DNA from: Gammaproteobacteria bacterium
Lineage (GTDB): Bacteria > Pseudomonadota > Gammaproteobacteria > Eutrophobiales > Eutrophobiaceae
Assembly: GCA_028279365.1 (NCBI GenBank)
Contig: JANQNX010000007.1
Span: 1-64,000 of the forward strand
Length of the DNA: 64,000 bases
Reading direction: 5' to 3'
Below, piece by piece: positions 29,951 to 40,996 of this stretch. Positions within the stretch are counted from its first letter, which is position 1; every line of letters starts with the position of its first letter. The translations under genes and the position numbers were made by a program. Below the pieces are notes generated by a model, which searched no databases, was not told the origin of the DNA, and saw only the letters and a list, made by a program, of their open reading frames with translations.

Positions 29951-30223
29951 ATGAAAGATAAAACTTTATATTTTCGCGTTGCTGGACGCGTTCAAGGCGT
30001 TTTTTTCCGGGTGGAAACACGTAAACAAGCGGAATTGTTGCAATTATCTGGCTGGGTAAGAAATTGCGAAGATGGGACTGTCGAAATGGAAGCGACCGGC
30101 AGCGAGGAAAATTTGGCGATTTTAGCTGAGTGGTTGCAAACAGGCCCTGAAAGAGCACGTGTGGACAGCCTCGATTGTCAAGCACGCGATTATGAGCCGT
30201 TTGCAGGCTTCACTATTCGCTGA
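29951..30223 (+). CDS. acyP: Acylphosphatase
   Basis: 90 residues from the ATG at 29951; a TTG six bases earlier is also in frame. RVAGRVQGVFFRVETRKQA carries the phosphate-binding loop and the catalytic arginine, and LSGWVRNCEDGTVE carries the catalytic asparagine, both in the usual places. One deviation is VFFR where most members have VGFR or VWFR. The enzyme hydrolyses acyl phosphates such as carbamoyl phosphate. It ends one base before the convergent proS gene. Confidence 0.92.
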   Translation: MKDKTLYFRVAGRVQGVFFRVETRKQAELLQLSGWVRNCEDGTVEMEATGSEENLAILAEWLQTGPERARVDSLDCQARDYEPFAGFTIR

Positions 30224-30224
30224 A

Positions 30225-31937
30225 TTAAGTGCTCTGCAGGCAGCCTTGAATAAACGCAATCACCTCAGTCAAGGGAATATCCTGGTTTTCTTGTTGCAGC
30301 CGGGACTTGTATTCGATTTTACCTGCGTCTAATCCGCGTTCGCTGAATACCAGGCGATGAGGGATGCCAATTAACTCCATATCGGCAAACATCACGCCAG
30401 GTCTTTCCTTACGGTCATCAAGCAACACATCAATCCCGGCAGAGCTGAGTGATTCATACAGTTCCAATACCGCTTCGCGCAGTCGCTGCGATTTATGCAT
30501 GTTGATAGGCACCAAGGCCAGTTGAAAAGGCGCAATGTTTGTTGGCCAGCATATGCCTTTGTCATCATTGTTCTGTTCAATAGCGGCCGCGACAATCCGG
30601 GATACGCCAATGCCATAGCAACCCATTAATAAGGTTATTGCTTTGCCTTGTTCATCAAGGCAGCTGGCCTTGAGGCTGGCGCTGTATTTATCGCCCAATT
30701 GAAAGATATGCCCTACCTCTATGCCTTTGGCAAATTGTAACGGCCCTGAGCCATCTGCTGCGTGATCACCGGTAACCACGTTTCTAATATCCACACTGTC
30801 GGGTAAAGGCAGATCGCGTTCCCAGTTAACACCGACCAGGTGTTTACCGTCCTCATTTGCGCCGCAGATAAAGTCAGCCGCATTTGCTGCAGTGTGATCC
30901 ACATAAACCGGAATCGATAAGCCAACTGGCCCGATAGAACCAACACTGCAACCCAAAGTTTGCCTTATTTGCGCTTCATCGGCGAATTCTAACGGTGACT
31001 TAATCCCATCAAGTTTCTCCGCTTTAATATGATTTAATTCGTGGTCGCCTCGCAAAACCAGGGCAATCAATTCATCATTTTCAGATTTAACAATGAGCGT
31101 TTTAACACAATCAGTTTGTTTTACTCCCAGAAACTGACTGATATCGGCAATCGTATGCTGGTCAGGGGTATCTACTGTCTCCATGGTTTTGGTTGCCGAT
31201 GCTCTTGCTGTCTCAGGCGGCAATGCTTCGGCCTGTTCCAGGTTTGCCGCATAGTCGCCGTTTTCCGAGAAAACGATGTGGTCTTCACCAGACTCAGCCA
31301 ATACATGAAATTCATGTGATCGATTACCGCCAATGTTGCCGGAATCAGCCATGACGGCGCGGAATTTTAGTCCCAGCCGATTAAAAATTCTCGAGTAGGT
31401 GTCATACATAGCCTGATAAGTCTCTTGCAAAGACGCCTCAGTCAGATGAAAGGAGTAGGCATCTTTCATCAGGAATTCTCGCGCTCGCATAATGCCAAAC
31501 CGTGGCCTGACTTCATCCCGGAATTTGGTCTGAATCTGATAAAAATTGGCCGGCAGCTGTTTGTAGCTGTTTATCTCTCTACGGACCAGATCGGTAATAA
31601 TCTCTTCATGAGTTGGGCCAAAACAGAATTCTCGCTGATGGCGGTCTTCAATTCGCAGCAGTTCGGGACCATATTGTTCCCAGCGACCGGACTCCCGCCA
31701 GAGCTCAGCCGGCTGAACGGCCGGCATCAGCACTTCCTGGGCGCCACTTGCATCCATTTCTTCGCGAACAATATTTTCTACCTTGCGTAGCACCCTTAAT
31801 CCCAGAGGCAGCCAGGTATAGATACCGCGAGCCAGTTGCCGAACCATGCCGGCACGGAGCATCAATTGGTGGCTGACGATTTCGGCATCCGCCGGGGCTT
31901 CACGCATTGTCGCGAGCAGTAATTGCGATGTTTTCAT
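30225..31937 (-). CDS. proS: Prolyl-tRNA synthetase, bacterial type with editing insert
   Basis: 570 residues, normal for the long bacterial form. It opens [19 protein letters not shown], with class II motif 2 in [26 protein letters not shown] and motif 3 near [16 protein letters not shown]. Residues about 225-400 are the YbaK-like editing insert ([15 protein letters not shown]), which clears mischarged Ala-tRNA(Pro). The C-terminal anticodon-binding domain (about 470-570) is complete. The gene is divergent from ilvB across a 260-base gap. Confidence 0.96.
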   Translation of the reverse strand: MKTSQLLLATMREAPADAEIVSHQLMLRAGMVRQLARGIYTWLPLGLRVLRKVENIVREEMDASGAQEVLMPAVQPAELWRESGRWEQYGPELLRIEDRHQREFCFGPTHEEIITDLVRREINSYKQLPANFYQIQTKFRDEVRPRFGIMRAREFLMKDAYSFHLTEASLQETYQAMYDTYSRIFNRLGLKFRAVMADSGNIGGNRSHEFHVLAESGEDHIVFSENGDYAANLEQAEALPPETARASATKTMETVDTPDQHTIADISQFLGVKQTDCVKTLIVKSENDELIALVLRGDHELNHIKAEKLDGIKSPLEFADEAQIRQTLGCSVGSIGPVGLSIPVYVDHTAANAADFICGANEDGKHLVGVNWERDLPLPDSVDIRNVVTGDHAADGSGPLQFAKGIEVGHIFQLGDKYSASLKASCLDEQGKAITLLMGCYGIGVSRIVAAAIEQNNDDKGICWPTNIAPFQLALVPINMHKSQRLREAVLELYESLSSAGIDVLLDDRKERPGVMFADMELIGIPHRLVFSERGLDAGKIEYKSRLQQENQDIPLTEVIAFIQGCLQST

Positions 31938-32089
31938 AGGTGTTAAATTGCTGTTGTCCAGACAGAACTACTGTTGCAGGCGATTATCGCCTGGGCTTGT
32001 GGCCACGCACTATAAACGGAAACAATCACAAGTGTAAGAGCCTGATTTTGCGCATTCATTTCTGCGGAAAAAGGAATGTTAGTGTTTTG

Positions 32090-32095
32090 TATAAT
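32090..32095 (+). promoter_or_regulatory. Candidate -10 box for the ilvB operon
   Basis: A perfect TATAAT lies 103 bases before the ilvB start in the 260-base gap shared with proS. No good -35 sits at the right spacing, so the call is weak. I looked for a branched-chain leader peptide between it and ilvB and found none. Confidence 0.35.
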
Positions 32096-32197
32096 TGAAT
32101 CAGCCTGATCAGCGAAAGCATCACTTGACCTGACACGGGATTCTAAGTAACTTCCCGCAGTTTCGACCAATAAAAAGCAAGGGTTAAATACAGAGCA

Positions 32198-33940
32198 GTG
32201 GCAAAGACGAAGGAAATACTCAGAGGCGCGGAAATTTTCTGCCGGGCGTTAAAAGATGAAGGCGTTAAACACCTGTTTGGCTATCCCGGTGGGGCAGTGT
32301 TGCATATCTATGATGAGCTCTATAAACAGACAGATATCGAGCATATTCTCGTGCGTCATGAACAAGGTGCTACCCACGCCGCCGATGGTTACGCGCGTGC
32401 TACCGGCAAAGCCGGTGTGGTATTAGTTACGTCTGGACCCGGTGCGACCAATGCGGTCACCGGTATTGCTACCGCATTCATGGATTCTATCCCGTTAGTT
32501 GTCTTTACTGGGCAGGTTCCGACCCACATGATTGGTAATGATGCTTTTCAGGAAGTCGATTCAATTGGTATTACGCGCCCTTGTGTGAAACATAACTTCC
32601 TGGTCAAAGACGTCAAAGATCTGGCTGCGACCATTAAAAAGGCCTTCTATGTCGCAACCAGCGGCCGACCCGGGCCAGTGGTGGTTGATATTCCGAAGGA
32701 TATCACCGCTGATTCATGTGAATACGAATATCCTAAAGAAGTGGACATGCGTTCCTACAAGCCGGTTGTCAAAGGCCATCCGGGACAAATTAAGAAAGCG
32801 GTAAAATTAATTCTGTCCGCGAAAAAGCCAATGATCTATTCAGGCGGCGGTGTCATCCTGGGCGAGGCCAGTGCCGAACTGACCGAATTCTCACGGATGT
32901 TGGGTTATCCTGTCACCAATACCTTGATGGGGCTGGGTGCTTATCCTGCCTCGGATAAACAGTTTATCGGTATGCTCGGTATGCATGGCACTTACGAAGC
33001 AAACATGGCCATGCATCATTGTGATGTATTGATTGCTATCGGCGCTCGGTTTGATGACCGTGTGACCGGTGATTTGGAAAAATTCTGCCCGTACGCAAAG
33101 ATTGTACATATTGATGTTGATCCCTCTTCGATTGCCAAGAATGTCCCGGTTGATGTGCCTATTGTTGGTGACGTTAAACACGTATTAAAGGATCTGATTC
33201 CGCTGCTGAAGCAGGATAAACAAGAACCTGATGCTGAGGCATTGGCCGCCTGGTGGAAACAGGTTCATGATTGGGCGGCGATCGACTGTCTGAAATTTGA
33301 TCGCACCACAGACGTTATCAAGCCACAGTACGTAATTGAAAAGCTTTGTGAACTGACTAATGGCGATGCCTATGTCACCTCTGATGTGGGCCAACATCAA
33401 ATGTGGGCAGCACAATTTTATAAATTTGATAAACCGCGTCGCTGGATTAACTCAGGTGGTCTTGGCACCATGGGCTTTGGTTTGCCGTCAGCGATGGGGG
33501 TAAAACTGGCGTTTCCTGAAGAGACGGTTGCCTGTATTACCGGTGAGGCCAGTCTGGTGATGTGTATTCAGGAATTATCAACTTGCCTGCAATACAACAC
33601 GCCAGTGAAGATTATCAGTTTGAACAACCGTTACATGGGCATGGTTCGTCAATGGCAGGAGTTCTTTTATTCCAGTCGTTATTCGCATTCATACATGGAT
33701 GCATTGCCGGACTTTGTCAAACTGGCGGAGAGTTATGGTCATGTCGGTATGCGTATCGAACAAACTGGTGACGTTGAAGATGCGTTAAAAGAAGCATTGG
33801 CACTAAAAGATCGTACTGTGATGATGGACTTCATCACTGACCAAACGGAAAACGTTTATCCAATGATTGCTAATGGTAAGGGTCATCACGAAATGCACTT
33901 GTCACCAAAATTAGCATCCGAAACCAGAGAATTAGCCTGA
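32198..33940 (+). CDS. ilvB: Acetolactate synthase large subunit
   Basis: 580 residues from a GTG start; the N-terminus AKTKEILRGAEIFCRALKDE and the cofactor Glu in LVRHEQGATHAADGYARATGK are standard. It condenses pyruvate with pyruvate or 2-oxobutyrate, the first shared step to valine, leucine and isoleucine. The diphosphate/Mg motif, usually GDGS followed by about 26 residues and N-N, reads ITGEASLVMCIQEL then SLNNRYMGM: the acidic metal ligand is Glu, not Asp. From memory, similar GE-x-S variants occur in other proteobacterial IlvI/IlvB proteins, so activity is still expected. It is followed by ilvH after one base. Confidence 0.95.
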   Translation: MAKTKEILRGAEIFCRALKDEGVKHLFGYPGGAVLHIYDELYKQTDIEHILVRHEQGATHAADGYARATGKAGVVLVTSGPGATNAVTGIATAFMDSIPLVVFTGQVPTHMIGNDAFQEVDSIGITRPCVKHNFLVKDVKDLAATIKKAFYVATSGRPGPVVVDIPKDITADSCEYEYPKEVDMRSYKPVVKGHPGQIKKAVKLILSAKKPMIYSGGGVILGEASAELTEFSRMLGYPVTNTLMGLGAYPASDKQFIGMLGMHGTYEANMAMHHCDVLIAIGARFDDRVTGDLEKFCPYAKIVHIDVDPSSIAKNVPVDVPIVGDVKHVLKDLIPLLKQDKQEPDAEALAAWWKQVHDWAAIDCLKFDRTTDVIKPQYVIEKLCELTNGDAYVTSDVGQHQMWAAQFYKFDKPRRWINSGGLGTMGFGLPSAMGVKLAFPEETVACITGEASLVMCIQELSTCLQYNTPVKIISLNNRYMGMVRQWQEFFYSSRYSHSYMDALPDFVKLAESYGHVGMRIEQTGDVEDALKEALALKDRTVMMDFITDQTENVYPMIANGKGHHEMHLSPKLASETRELA

Positions 33941-33941
33941 T

Positions 33942-35479
<1,538 letters not shown>

Positions 35480-35529
35480 TATTGGAATCTTGATATAGCA
35501 GCGGCGAGAGACTTGGAAAGTTAAGTTTT

Positions 35530-36183
35530 ATGCCGAGTAATCGCTATCCATTTATCGCCAGAGAAGCCTGGCCGATATTGTTTTTGCTTATCGGTCTGGC
35601 GTTGCTTTCCCAATTTATCCTAGGCTCGGTTGCGATGTTGCTGTTGCTTTGTGTTACAGCGGTAGCAGCGTATTTATTCCGCGATCCGAATCGCATTATT
35701 CCTTCTCATCCCTTGGCTGTGTTAAGCCCTGTCTATGGTATTGTTACCTTGATTGAGGAAGCCGAGGAAGTTCGCTTGGGTAAACGTGCAATGCGTATCC
35801 AGATAGAAACCCGTATCAATGATGTATACTCCTTGCGCAGCCCGATTGAAGGTAAGTTAATTGATAACTGGTGTTCTGCACCTGATGCAAATGAGTCCCG
35901 CCGCCATTTTGATTTCTATATTAAATCTGATGAAGGTGATGATGTTGTTACTGCTATTCGTCTGCGTGATCTGATCCGTCGATTTCACACTTACCTTCAC
36001 TGTGGTGAACGTGTCGGGCACGGCCAACGTTGTGGCTATATCTTTTTTGGATGTACGGTCGATATTTTCCTTCCGCTGGAATGTAAGGTTCAGGTTGAAT
36101 CAGGACAATATGTTGAATCAGGCAGCACTGTGCTGGCGCAATTGATTCATTCCGAAGCGACAACAGCGATCCAGGTTGAGTAA
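35530..36183 (+). CDS. Phosphatidylserine decarboxylase-like protein with altered active site
   Basis: 217 residues with one or two N-terminal membrane segments, matching the short (archaeal-type) Psd family. The C-terminal part GQRCGYIFFGCTVDIFLP aligns with the family's FGS-x-VDVYLP, where cleavage before Ser makes the pyruvoyl group; here that Ser is Cys (TGT). The conserved DVHVNR-P motif is also changed, reading NDVYSLRSPIEG, so its His is Tyr. Either the protein uses an unusual Cys-derived cofactor or it is no longer a decarboxylase. Its place between ilvC and pssA is conserved in related bacteria, suggesting a role near phosphatidylserine synthesis. Confidence 0.75.
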   Translation: MPSNRYPFIAREAWPILFLLIGLALLSQFILGSVAMLLLLCVTAVAAYLFRDPNRIIPSHPLAVLSPVYGIVTLIEEAEEVRLGKRAMRIQIETRINDVYSLRSPIEGKLIDNWCSAPDANESRRHFDFYIKSDEGDDVVTAIRLRDLIRRFHTYLHCGERVGHGQRCGYIFFGCTVDIFLPLECKVQVESGQYVESGSTVLAQLIHSEATTAIQVE

Positions 36184-36278
36184 CTAACCTGATTCAATCC
36201 TTGCAATGTTTTTTCTGCCTTTATGCGCATTGTCATCAAAGGTACACTCAGCAAATCTTAGATTAATTTCAAACAGAG

Positions 36279-37037
36279 TTGACTGTGACCAAGCGAAGAC
36301 GTGGCATTTATTTACTACCTAATCTGTTTACGACGGGTGCATTGTTTGCCGGTTTTTATTCTATCGTCGCCGCGATGAATAGTCGGTTTGAAGTGGCAGC
36401 AATCGCGATATTTGTCGCGATGGTGTTGGACGGTATGGATGGACGTATTGCCAGAATGACGAATACGCAGAGTGATTTCGGTATGCAATACGACAGTCTA
36501 TCAGACATGGCTTCGTTTGGTTTGGCGCCAGCACTGATTATGTATCAATGGGCGTTATTTGAGTTGGGTAAGATTGGTTGGCTAGCTGCCTTTATTTATG
36601 CTGCTTCCGCCGCGTTAAGACTAGCCAGATTTAATACCCAGGCGGCCAGTATTGATAAACGTTTTTTTCAGGGTTTACCCAGTCCGGCAGCGGCAGCCGT
36701 GATTGCCAGCGCCATCTGGTTAGGTACGGATTACGGGCTTGAAAACGGCCACTCGGTCATGGTGTTCTGTTTACCGGTCACGATCCTGGTCGGAATCCTG
36801 ATGGTCAGCAATGTCCGCTACCACAGTTTCAAGCAGTTTGATCTCAAGGGTCCGGTACCGTTTATGGCGGTGTTGTTAATTATCGGTGTGTTTGTGTTTA
36901 TCGCGATTCAGCCATCGCTTATCCTGTTTATACTCTCATCCATTTATGCCATCACTGGACCGGTATTCACTCTGGTGATGTTACGCAAGCACCGTGAAGC
37001 GAGAAAATCTCAGGAGCTAAATCAGGAATCAGAGTAG
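36279..37037 (+). CDS. pssA: CDP-diacylglycerol-serine O-phosphatidyltransferase
   Basis: 252 residues from TTG at 36279, or 250 from GTG at 36285 (GAG six bases before it). The CDP-alcohol phosphotransferase motif is complete: LDGMDGRIARM, then G, then DSLSDMASFG with its spaced aspartates. About seven hydrophobic segments mark a membrane enzyme. It makes phosphatidylserine from CDP-diacylglycerol and serine, the precursor of phosphatidylethanolamine. The Psd-like gene just upstream is the expected partner, but with a damaged active site. Confidence 0.92.
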   Translation: MTVTKRRRGIYLLPNLFTTGALFAGFYSIVAAMNSRFEVAAIAIFVAMVLDGMDGRIARMTNTQSDFGMQYDSLSDMASFGLAPALIMYQWALFELGKIGWLAAFIYAASAALRLARFNTQAASIDKRFFQGLPSPAAAAVIASAIWLGTDYGLENGHSVMVFCLPVTILVGILMVSNVRYHSFKQFDLKGPVPFMAVLLIIGVFVFIAIQPSLILFILSSIYAITGPVFTLVMLRKHREARKSQELNQESE

Positions 37038-37067
37038 TGCAGTCTATTCTGTACTCAAAACTAATAC

Positions 37068-37095
37068 TTGAAATTCACGTTAATACGCTTATATT
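37068..37095 (+). promoter_or_regulatory. leuA: Candidate sigma-70 promoter before the leuA leader
   Basis: TTGAAA and TATATT are separated by 16 bases. Transcription would start near 37102, which coincides with the first ATG of the leader ORF and lies 27 bases before its second ATG at 37129. If this promoter is real, the shorter leader starting at 37129 is the more likely translated form. Confidence 0.5.
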
Positions 37096-37101
37096 TCACT
37101 T

Positions 37102-37194
37102 ATGCAAACAACAAGACACAATGCGTTAATGATTATTTCAGCTCTGTTCTGTTCAGAGCTTGCGTTGCTTCGTCTGTCACTTCTACTGCCCTAA
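37102..37194 (+). CDS. leuL: Leucine-rich leader peptide upstream of leuA
   Basis: A 30-codon ORF (21 residues if started at the second ATG, 37129) ends 116 bases before the leuA ATG. Its C-terminal stretch is ELALLRLSLLLP and then TAA: seven leucines in twelve residues, three of them consecutive, coded by CTT, TTG, CTG and CTA. Such clustering just before paired RNA segments is the mark of an attenuation leader, in which ribosomes stall when charged leucyl-tRNA is scarce. It does not resemble the enterobacterial LeuL sequence, so homology is not claimed, only analogy. Confidence 0.7.
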   Translation: MQTTRHNALMIISALFCSELALLRLSLLLP

Positions 37195-37292
37195 CGGGCA
37201 TCTAATTTCTTAAACATAATTTGATCTAAAAACCGTGCGTGAAACACGCATAACACGTTTGTATTGCCCAAATAATCCAAATAGACTGGGCA
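37187..37292 (+). promoter_or_regulatory. Putative leu attenuator with alternative RNA pairings
   Basis: Four segments can pair in two exclusive ways. Segment 1 TGCCC (37187-37191) and segment 2 GGGCA (37196-37200) form a hairpin across the leader stop codon. Segment 2 can instead pair with segment 3 TGCCC (37265-37269). Segment 3 as TGCCCA (37265-37270) can pair with segment 4 TGGGCA (37287-37292). A separate hairpin TGCGTG / CACGCA lies at 37236-37250. No U tract follows segment 4, which ends just before the leuA ribosome site, so control may act on translation or through Rho rather than by intrinsic termination. Confidence 0.55.
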
Positions 37293-37310
37293 GGAATTCG
37301 GAGTAGAGTG

Positions 37311-38849
37311 ATGCAGGATAAATTAACCATTTTTGATACCACCTTGCGCGATGGCGAACAGTCGCCCGGCGCATCGATGACGAAGGATGAAAAGCTTCGC
37401 ATCGCCAAGGCACTGGAAAACATGAAAGTCGATGTCATCGAGGCGGGTTTCCCTATTGCCAGCCCCGGTGATTTTGAATCAGTCAAAGCCGTCGCTGAAT
37501 TAGTCAAAGATAGCACCGTCTGTGGTCTTGCCCGCGCGCTGGATAAAGATATTGATCGTGCAGCCGAAGCATTAAAACCAGCCAATTCATCGCGTATCCA
37601 TACATTTCTTGCGACGTCACCCATACACATGCGCGAGAAATTGCGTATGGAACCTGATCAAGTGGTAGAACATGCGGTTAAGGCTGTGAAACGTGCGCGA
37701 AACCATACCGACAATGTTGAGTTCTCACCGGAAGATGCCGGTCGTTCGGAATTCGAATTTTTATGTCGCGTGCTGGAAGCCGTTATCGACGCTGGCGCAA
37801 AGACAGTGAATATTCCCGATACCGTTGGTTATAACTTACCGCAGTACTTTGGCGAGTTGATTGGCAGATTAATTGGAAATGTACCGAACTCGGACAAAGC
37901 AGTTTTCTCGGTGCATTGTCATAACGATTTGGGTTTAGCGGTAGGGAATTCTCTTGCTGCGGTATTGAATGGAGCCAGACAGGTTGAGTGTACGATTAAT
38001 GGCCTGGGTGAGCGCGCCGGTAACGCTGCGCTAGAAGAAGTGGTGATGACCGTGCGCACCCGTCGCGATGTATTCACCTGCGATACCGAACTGGATACCA
38101 GTCATATCGTGCATTGTTCGCGCCTGGTTTCAACCATTACCGGTTTCCCGGTACAGCCGAACAAAGCCATCGTTGGTGCCAATGCGTTTGCGCATGAATC
38201 CGGTATTCATCAGGATGGCGTGTTAAAGAGCCGTGAAACTTATGAGATTATGCGCGCGGAAGATGTTGGCTGGAATGCGAACCGTATGGTATTGGGTAAG
38301 CACTCCGGACGAAATGCCTTCAAAACTCGGCTGGAAGAATTAGGTATTCACTTTGAGAAAGAAGAAGAGTTGAATGCCGCTTTCGCGAGTTTTAAAGAAT
38401 TGGCGGATAAGAAGCATGAAGTCTATGACGACGACTTACAAGCATTGGTCAGCGATACCATTCAGGAAACAGCTGCCGATCATATCAAGCTGGTTTCATT
38501 GAGAGCATTGGTTGAAACCGGAGAGACACCTTCGGCCGAGATTACGCTGTCTATTGATGGTGAAGAAAAGAAGGCCAGTGCCGAGGGCGGTGGGCCGGTC
38601 GATGCGACATTCAAGGCAATCGAAAGTATGGTTAACAGCGGTTGTGAATTGCAATTGTATTCGGTGAATAACATTACCACCGGCACCGACTCACAAGGTG
38701 AAGTGACAGTTCGTATCGATAAAGCCGGACGTATTGTGAACGGTTTGGGATCTGACACAGATATTGTCATGGCCTCGGCCAAGGCTTATATCAGTGCACT
38801 TAACAAGGCATTGACTCCGGAAGACCGGGCGCATCCGCAACGACTATAA
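37311..38849 (+). CDS. leuA: 2-isopropylmalate synthase
   Basis: 512 residues from the ATG at 37311, preceded by GGAG seven bases upstream; an adjacent GTG at 37308 is in frame but less well placed. The catalytic barrel opens [17 protein letters not shown] and has [17 protein letters not shown], the metal-binding His pair. After a linker, the last about 120 residues form the LeuA allosteric domain that binds leucine. It condenses acetyl-CoA with 2-oxoisovalerate, the first step specific to leucine. The upstream leucine-rich leader suggests expression control in addition to feedback inhibition. leuBCD are not in view. Confidence 0.95.
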   Translation: MQDKLTIFDTTLRDGEQSPGASMTKDEKLRIAKALENMKVDVIEAGFPIASPGDFESVKAVAELVKDSTVCGLARALDKDIDRAAEALKPANSSRIHTFLATSPIHMREKLRMEPDQVVEHAVKAVKRARNHTDNVEFSPEDAGRSEFEFLCRVLEAVIDAGAKTVNIPDTVGYNLPQYFGELIGRLIGNVPNSDKAVFSVHCHNDLGLAVGNSLAAVLNGARQVECTINGLGERAGNAALEEVVMTVRTRRDVFTCDTELDTSHIVHCSRLVSTITGFPVQPNKAIVGANAFAHESGIHQDGVLKSRETYEIMRAEDVGWNANRMVLGKHSGRNAFKTRLEELGIHFEKEEELNAAFASFKELADKKHEVYDDDLQALVSDTIQETAADHIKLVSLRALVETGETPSAEITLSIDGEEKKASAEGGGPVDATFKAIESMVNSGCELQLYSVNNITTGTDSQGEVTVRIDKAGRIVNGLGSDTDIVMASAKAYISALNKALTPEDRAHPQRL

Positions 38850-38863
38850 ATGACCCGATAATA

Positions 38864-39568
38864 ATGGAACCGACACAGTTGCAATATTTAAAGGAGATGG
38901 GTATCGATGTTTGGGTAGGCCGTGATACGCCTCCATTAAATGTTGATGTCCCAGGTGTTGAATCCATAACAGAAGGTGAACAAGTTGCGCCGATGCCTAT
39001 CGCGTCAAGTAGCGAACTGGAGGCGCTAAGACAAACCGTTTCGGTTTGTAAAAAATGCAGCCTGCACGAAACCAGAACACAAACCGTCTTTGGTGTCGGT
39101 AACCCAAATGCCGACTGGTTAGTTATTGGCGAAGCGCCAGGTGCGGAAGAAGACCGACAGGGTGAACCGTTTGTCGGACGTGCTGGCCAATTATTGAATG
39201 CAATGCTGGTTGCTATTGGTTTGAGTCGTGAACAGGTCTTTATTGCGAATATTTTAAAATGTCGCCCGCCGAATAATCGCGACCCGAAACCTGATGAAGT
39301 GGTTGCCTGTTCGTCTTATCTCAAACAGCAGATTGAATTAATTCAGCCAAAGATCATATTGGCAGTAGGTCGTATTGCCGCACAAAATTTACTTAGGGTG
39401 GATACACCGATAGGCAAGATGCGGGGTAAACGTTATACCTATCCGGATTCTGAATTGCCTGTCCTCGTCACTTATCATCCGGCATACTTATTACGTTCAC
39501 CGCGCGAAAAAAGAAAAGTCTGGGAAGATTTGAAAATGGCAATGCAAACCTTTAAGGAAATCACATGA
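38864..39568 (+). CDS. Uracil-DNA glycosylase, family 4 (iron-sulfur)
   Basis: 234 residues. After a variable N-terminus of about 50 residues, [17 protein letters not shown] gives the first two cysteines of the 4Fe-4S cluster, and [22 protein letters not shown] gives two more. [20 protein letters not shown] is the uracil-binding motif A and [12 protein letters not shown] is motif B. The enzyme removes uracil from DNA. It starts 14 bases after leuA and overlaps rimI by 4 bases. The variable N-terminal tail next to rimI is usual for gammaproteobacteria. Confidence 0.92.
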   Translation: MEPTQLQYLKEMGIDVWVGRDTPPLNVDVPGVESITEGEQVAPMPIASSSELEALRQTVSVCKKCSLHETRTQTVFGVGNPNADWLVIGEAPGAEEDRQGEPFVGRAGQLLNAMLVAIGLSREQVFIANILKCRPPNNRDPKPDEVVACSSYLKQQIELIQPKIILAVGRIAAQNLLRVDTPIGKMRGKRYTYPDSELPVLVTYHPAYLLRSPREKRKVWEDLKMAMQTFKEIT

Positions 39569-40053
39569 GTGCAGTCTTAAAAGAGGCGACGATTCATATA
39601 CGTCCAATGAATGAAGCAGACATTGCCAAGATTATGGAAATAGAACGGTGCGCCTATGAGTTTCCCTGGACAGAAACCATTTTTATGGATTGTTTGCGAG
39701 TGGGTTATTGTTGTTGGGTACTGGAACGAAATGATGAATTGGTGGCTTATGCCGTGATGTCGGTTGTAGTCGGTGAATCGCATTTGCTTAACATTTGTGT
39801 CAATCCTGATTATCAGTCGCAGGGTTTGGGCAGACAGTTGGTCTGTCATATGTTAGATGTAGCTGTTGAGCATGATGCCAATATGACGTTTCTTGAAGTA
39901 CGCCCATCTAATTTTGCCGCGATTAAACTGTATCTTGATTTGGGTTTCGATGAAGTGGGTATCCGTCGAAATTATTACCCTGCGAAACTAGGCAGAGAAG
40001 ATGCGTTGATATTAGCGCGCACTGCGGTTAGCCACGAACAACAGAGTTTATAA
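39565..40053 (+). CDS. rimI: Ribosomal protein S18-alanine N-acetyltransferase
   Basis: 162 residues of the GNAT family. HLLNICVNPDYQSQGLGRQLVCHML carries the acetyl-CoA pyrophosphate loop (Q/R-x-x-G-x-G), and LEVRPSNFAAIKLYLDLGFDEVGIRRNYY is the RimI C-terminal signature. It acetylates the N-terminal alanine of ribosomal protein S18. Its ATG overlaps the glycosylase stop (ATGA), and cysM follows after 6 bases. Confidence 0.92.
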   Translation: MSAVLKEATIHIRPMNEADIAKIMEIERCAYEFPWTETIFMDCLRVGYCCWVLERNDELVAYAVMSVVVGESHLLNICVNPDYQSQGLGRQLVCHMLDVAVEHDANMTFLEVRPSNFAAIKLYLDLGFDEVGIRRNYYPAKLGREDALILARTAVSHEQQSL

Positions 40054-40059
40054 AACAGT

Positions 40060-40962
40060 ATGAACGATCTACTTAATTTACCCACACTCGAATCTTATGT
40101 CGGCAATACACCGTTGGTACGTATTCAACGATTAGCGGGTGAAACCAGTAATATTATTTTAGGCAAGCTGGAAGGAAATAACCCGGCGGGTTCGGTTAAA
40201 GACCGCCCGGCATTGAGCATGATCAAACATGCGGAAGCGAGAGGTGAGATTAAACCCGGCGATACCCTGATCGAAGCGACTAGTGGTAATACTGGTATTG
40301 CATTGGCGATGGCTGCCGCCATACGTGGTTATAAGATGATATTGATCATGCCAGAGAGCATGAGTATCGAACGACGTGCGGTGATGAAGGCTTTTGGTGC
40401 CGAGATAGTCTTAACCTCTGCCGATGGCAGTATGGAAGAAGCGATTGATGTCTCGCGTGCGATGGAAGCGGAAGGTAAGGGGAGAATACTGGATCAGTTT
40501 GCCAATCCGGATAATCCACGCGCGCATTATGAAGGTACCGGCCCGGAGATATGGCGTGATACCAATGGCAAGGTGACGCACTTTGTCAGTTCTATGGGTA
40601 CTACTGGCACCATCATGGGTACCTCGCGTTTCCTGAAAGAAAAAAATCCTGATATTCAAATTGTCGGCGTACAGCCATTAGAAGGATCAAAAATACCGGG
40701 CATTCGTCGTTGGCCGGAAAAATATCTGCCCAAGATTTATGAACCACCCAGAGTGGATCGCATTATTGATGTCGGGCAAGAATTGGCCGAACAAACCACC
40801 ATTGCACTCGGTGCAAAGGAAGGCATCTTCGCCGGCATCTCATCTGGTGGCGCAATGGCCGCTGCATTACAGATATCAGAAGAAGTGGAGAATGCTGTGA
40901 TCGTATCCATCGTATGTGATCGTGGCGATCGGTATTTATCCACTGGTGTGTTTGCAGGCTAA
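40060..40962 (+). CDS. cysM: Cysteine synthase B
   Basis: 300 residues of the type II PLP fold. GNNPAGSVKDRPALSMI carries the Schiff-base lysine, EATSGNTGIALAMAAA is the acetylserine loop, and SSMGTTGTIMG binds the PLP phosphate. The slightly short length and the RRWPEKYLP insert fit CysM rather than CysK. It makes cysteine from O-acetylserine and sulfide or thiosulfate. It is the last gene before the cassette-like array: the first repeat half starts 5 bases after its stop. Confidence 0.93.
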   Translation: MNDLLNLPTLESYVGNTPLVRIQRLAGETSNIILGKLEGNNPAGSVKDRPALSMIKHAEARGEIKPGDTLIEATSGNTGIALAMAAAIRGYKMILIMPESMSIERRAVMKAFGAEIVLTSADGSMEEAIDVSRAMEAEGKGRILDQFANPDNPRAHYEGTGPEIWRDTNGKVTHFVSSMGTTGTIMGTSRFLKEKNPDIQIVGVQPLEGSKIPGIRRWPEKYLPKIYEPPRVDRIIDVGQELAEQTTIALGAKEGIFAGISSGGAMAAALQISEEVENAVIVSIVCDRGDRYLSTGVFAG

Positions 40963-40966
40963 TATT

Positions 40967-40992
40967 TCTGCTAACGACCCAAAGCAGACATT
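40967..40992. repeat. Intergenic inverted repeat, copy 1
   Basis: TCTGCT-AACGACCCAA-AGCAGA forms a 6-bp hairpin immediately after cysM. CTAACGACCCAAAGCAGA recurs in copy 3, so this is the right half of the repeat family. Confidence 0.7.
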
Positions 40993-40996
40993 AATT

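Noticed and set aside
32076-32108. Ten-codon peptide MLVFCIIESA as an ilv leader
   Set aside because: It contains Leu, Val and Ile, but the candidate -10 box TATAAT is inside it and the Shine-Dalgarno-like AAGGA touches the ATG. No alternative pairing follows.
31943-32170. 75-codon minus-strand ORF between proS and ilvB
   Set aside because: No ribosome site, no recognisable motif, and it fills a gap that must hold both promoters.
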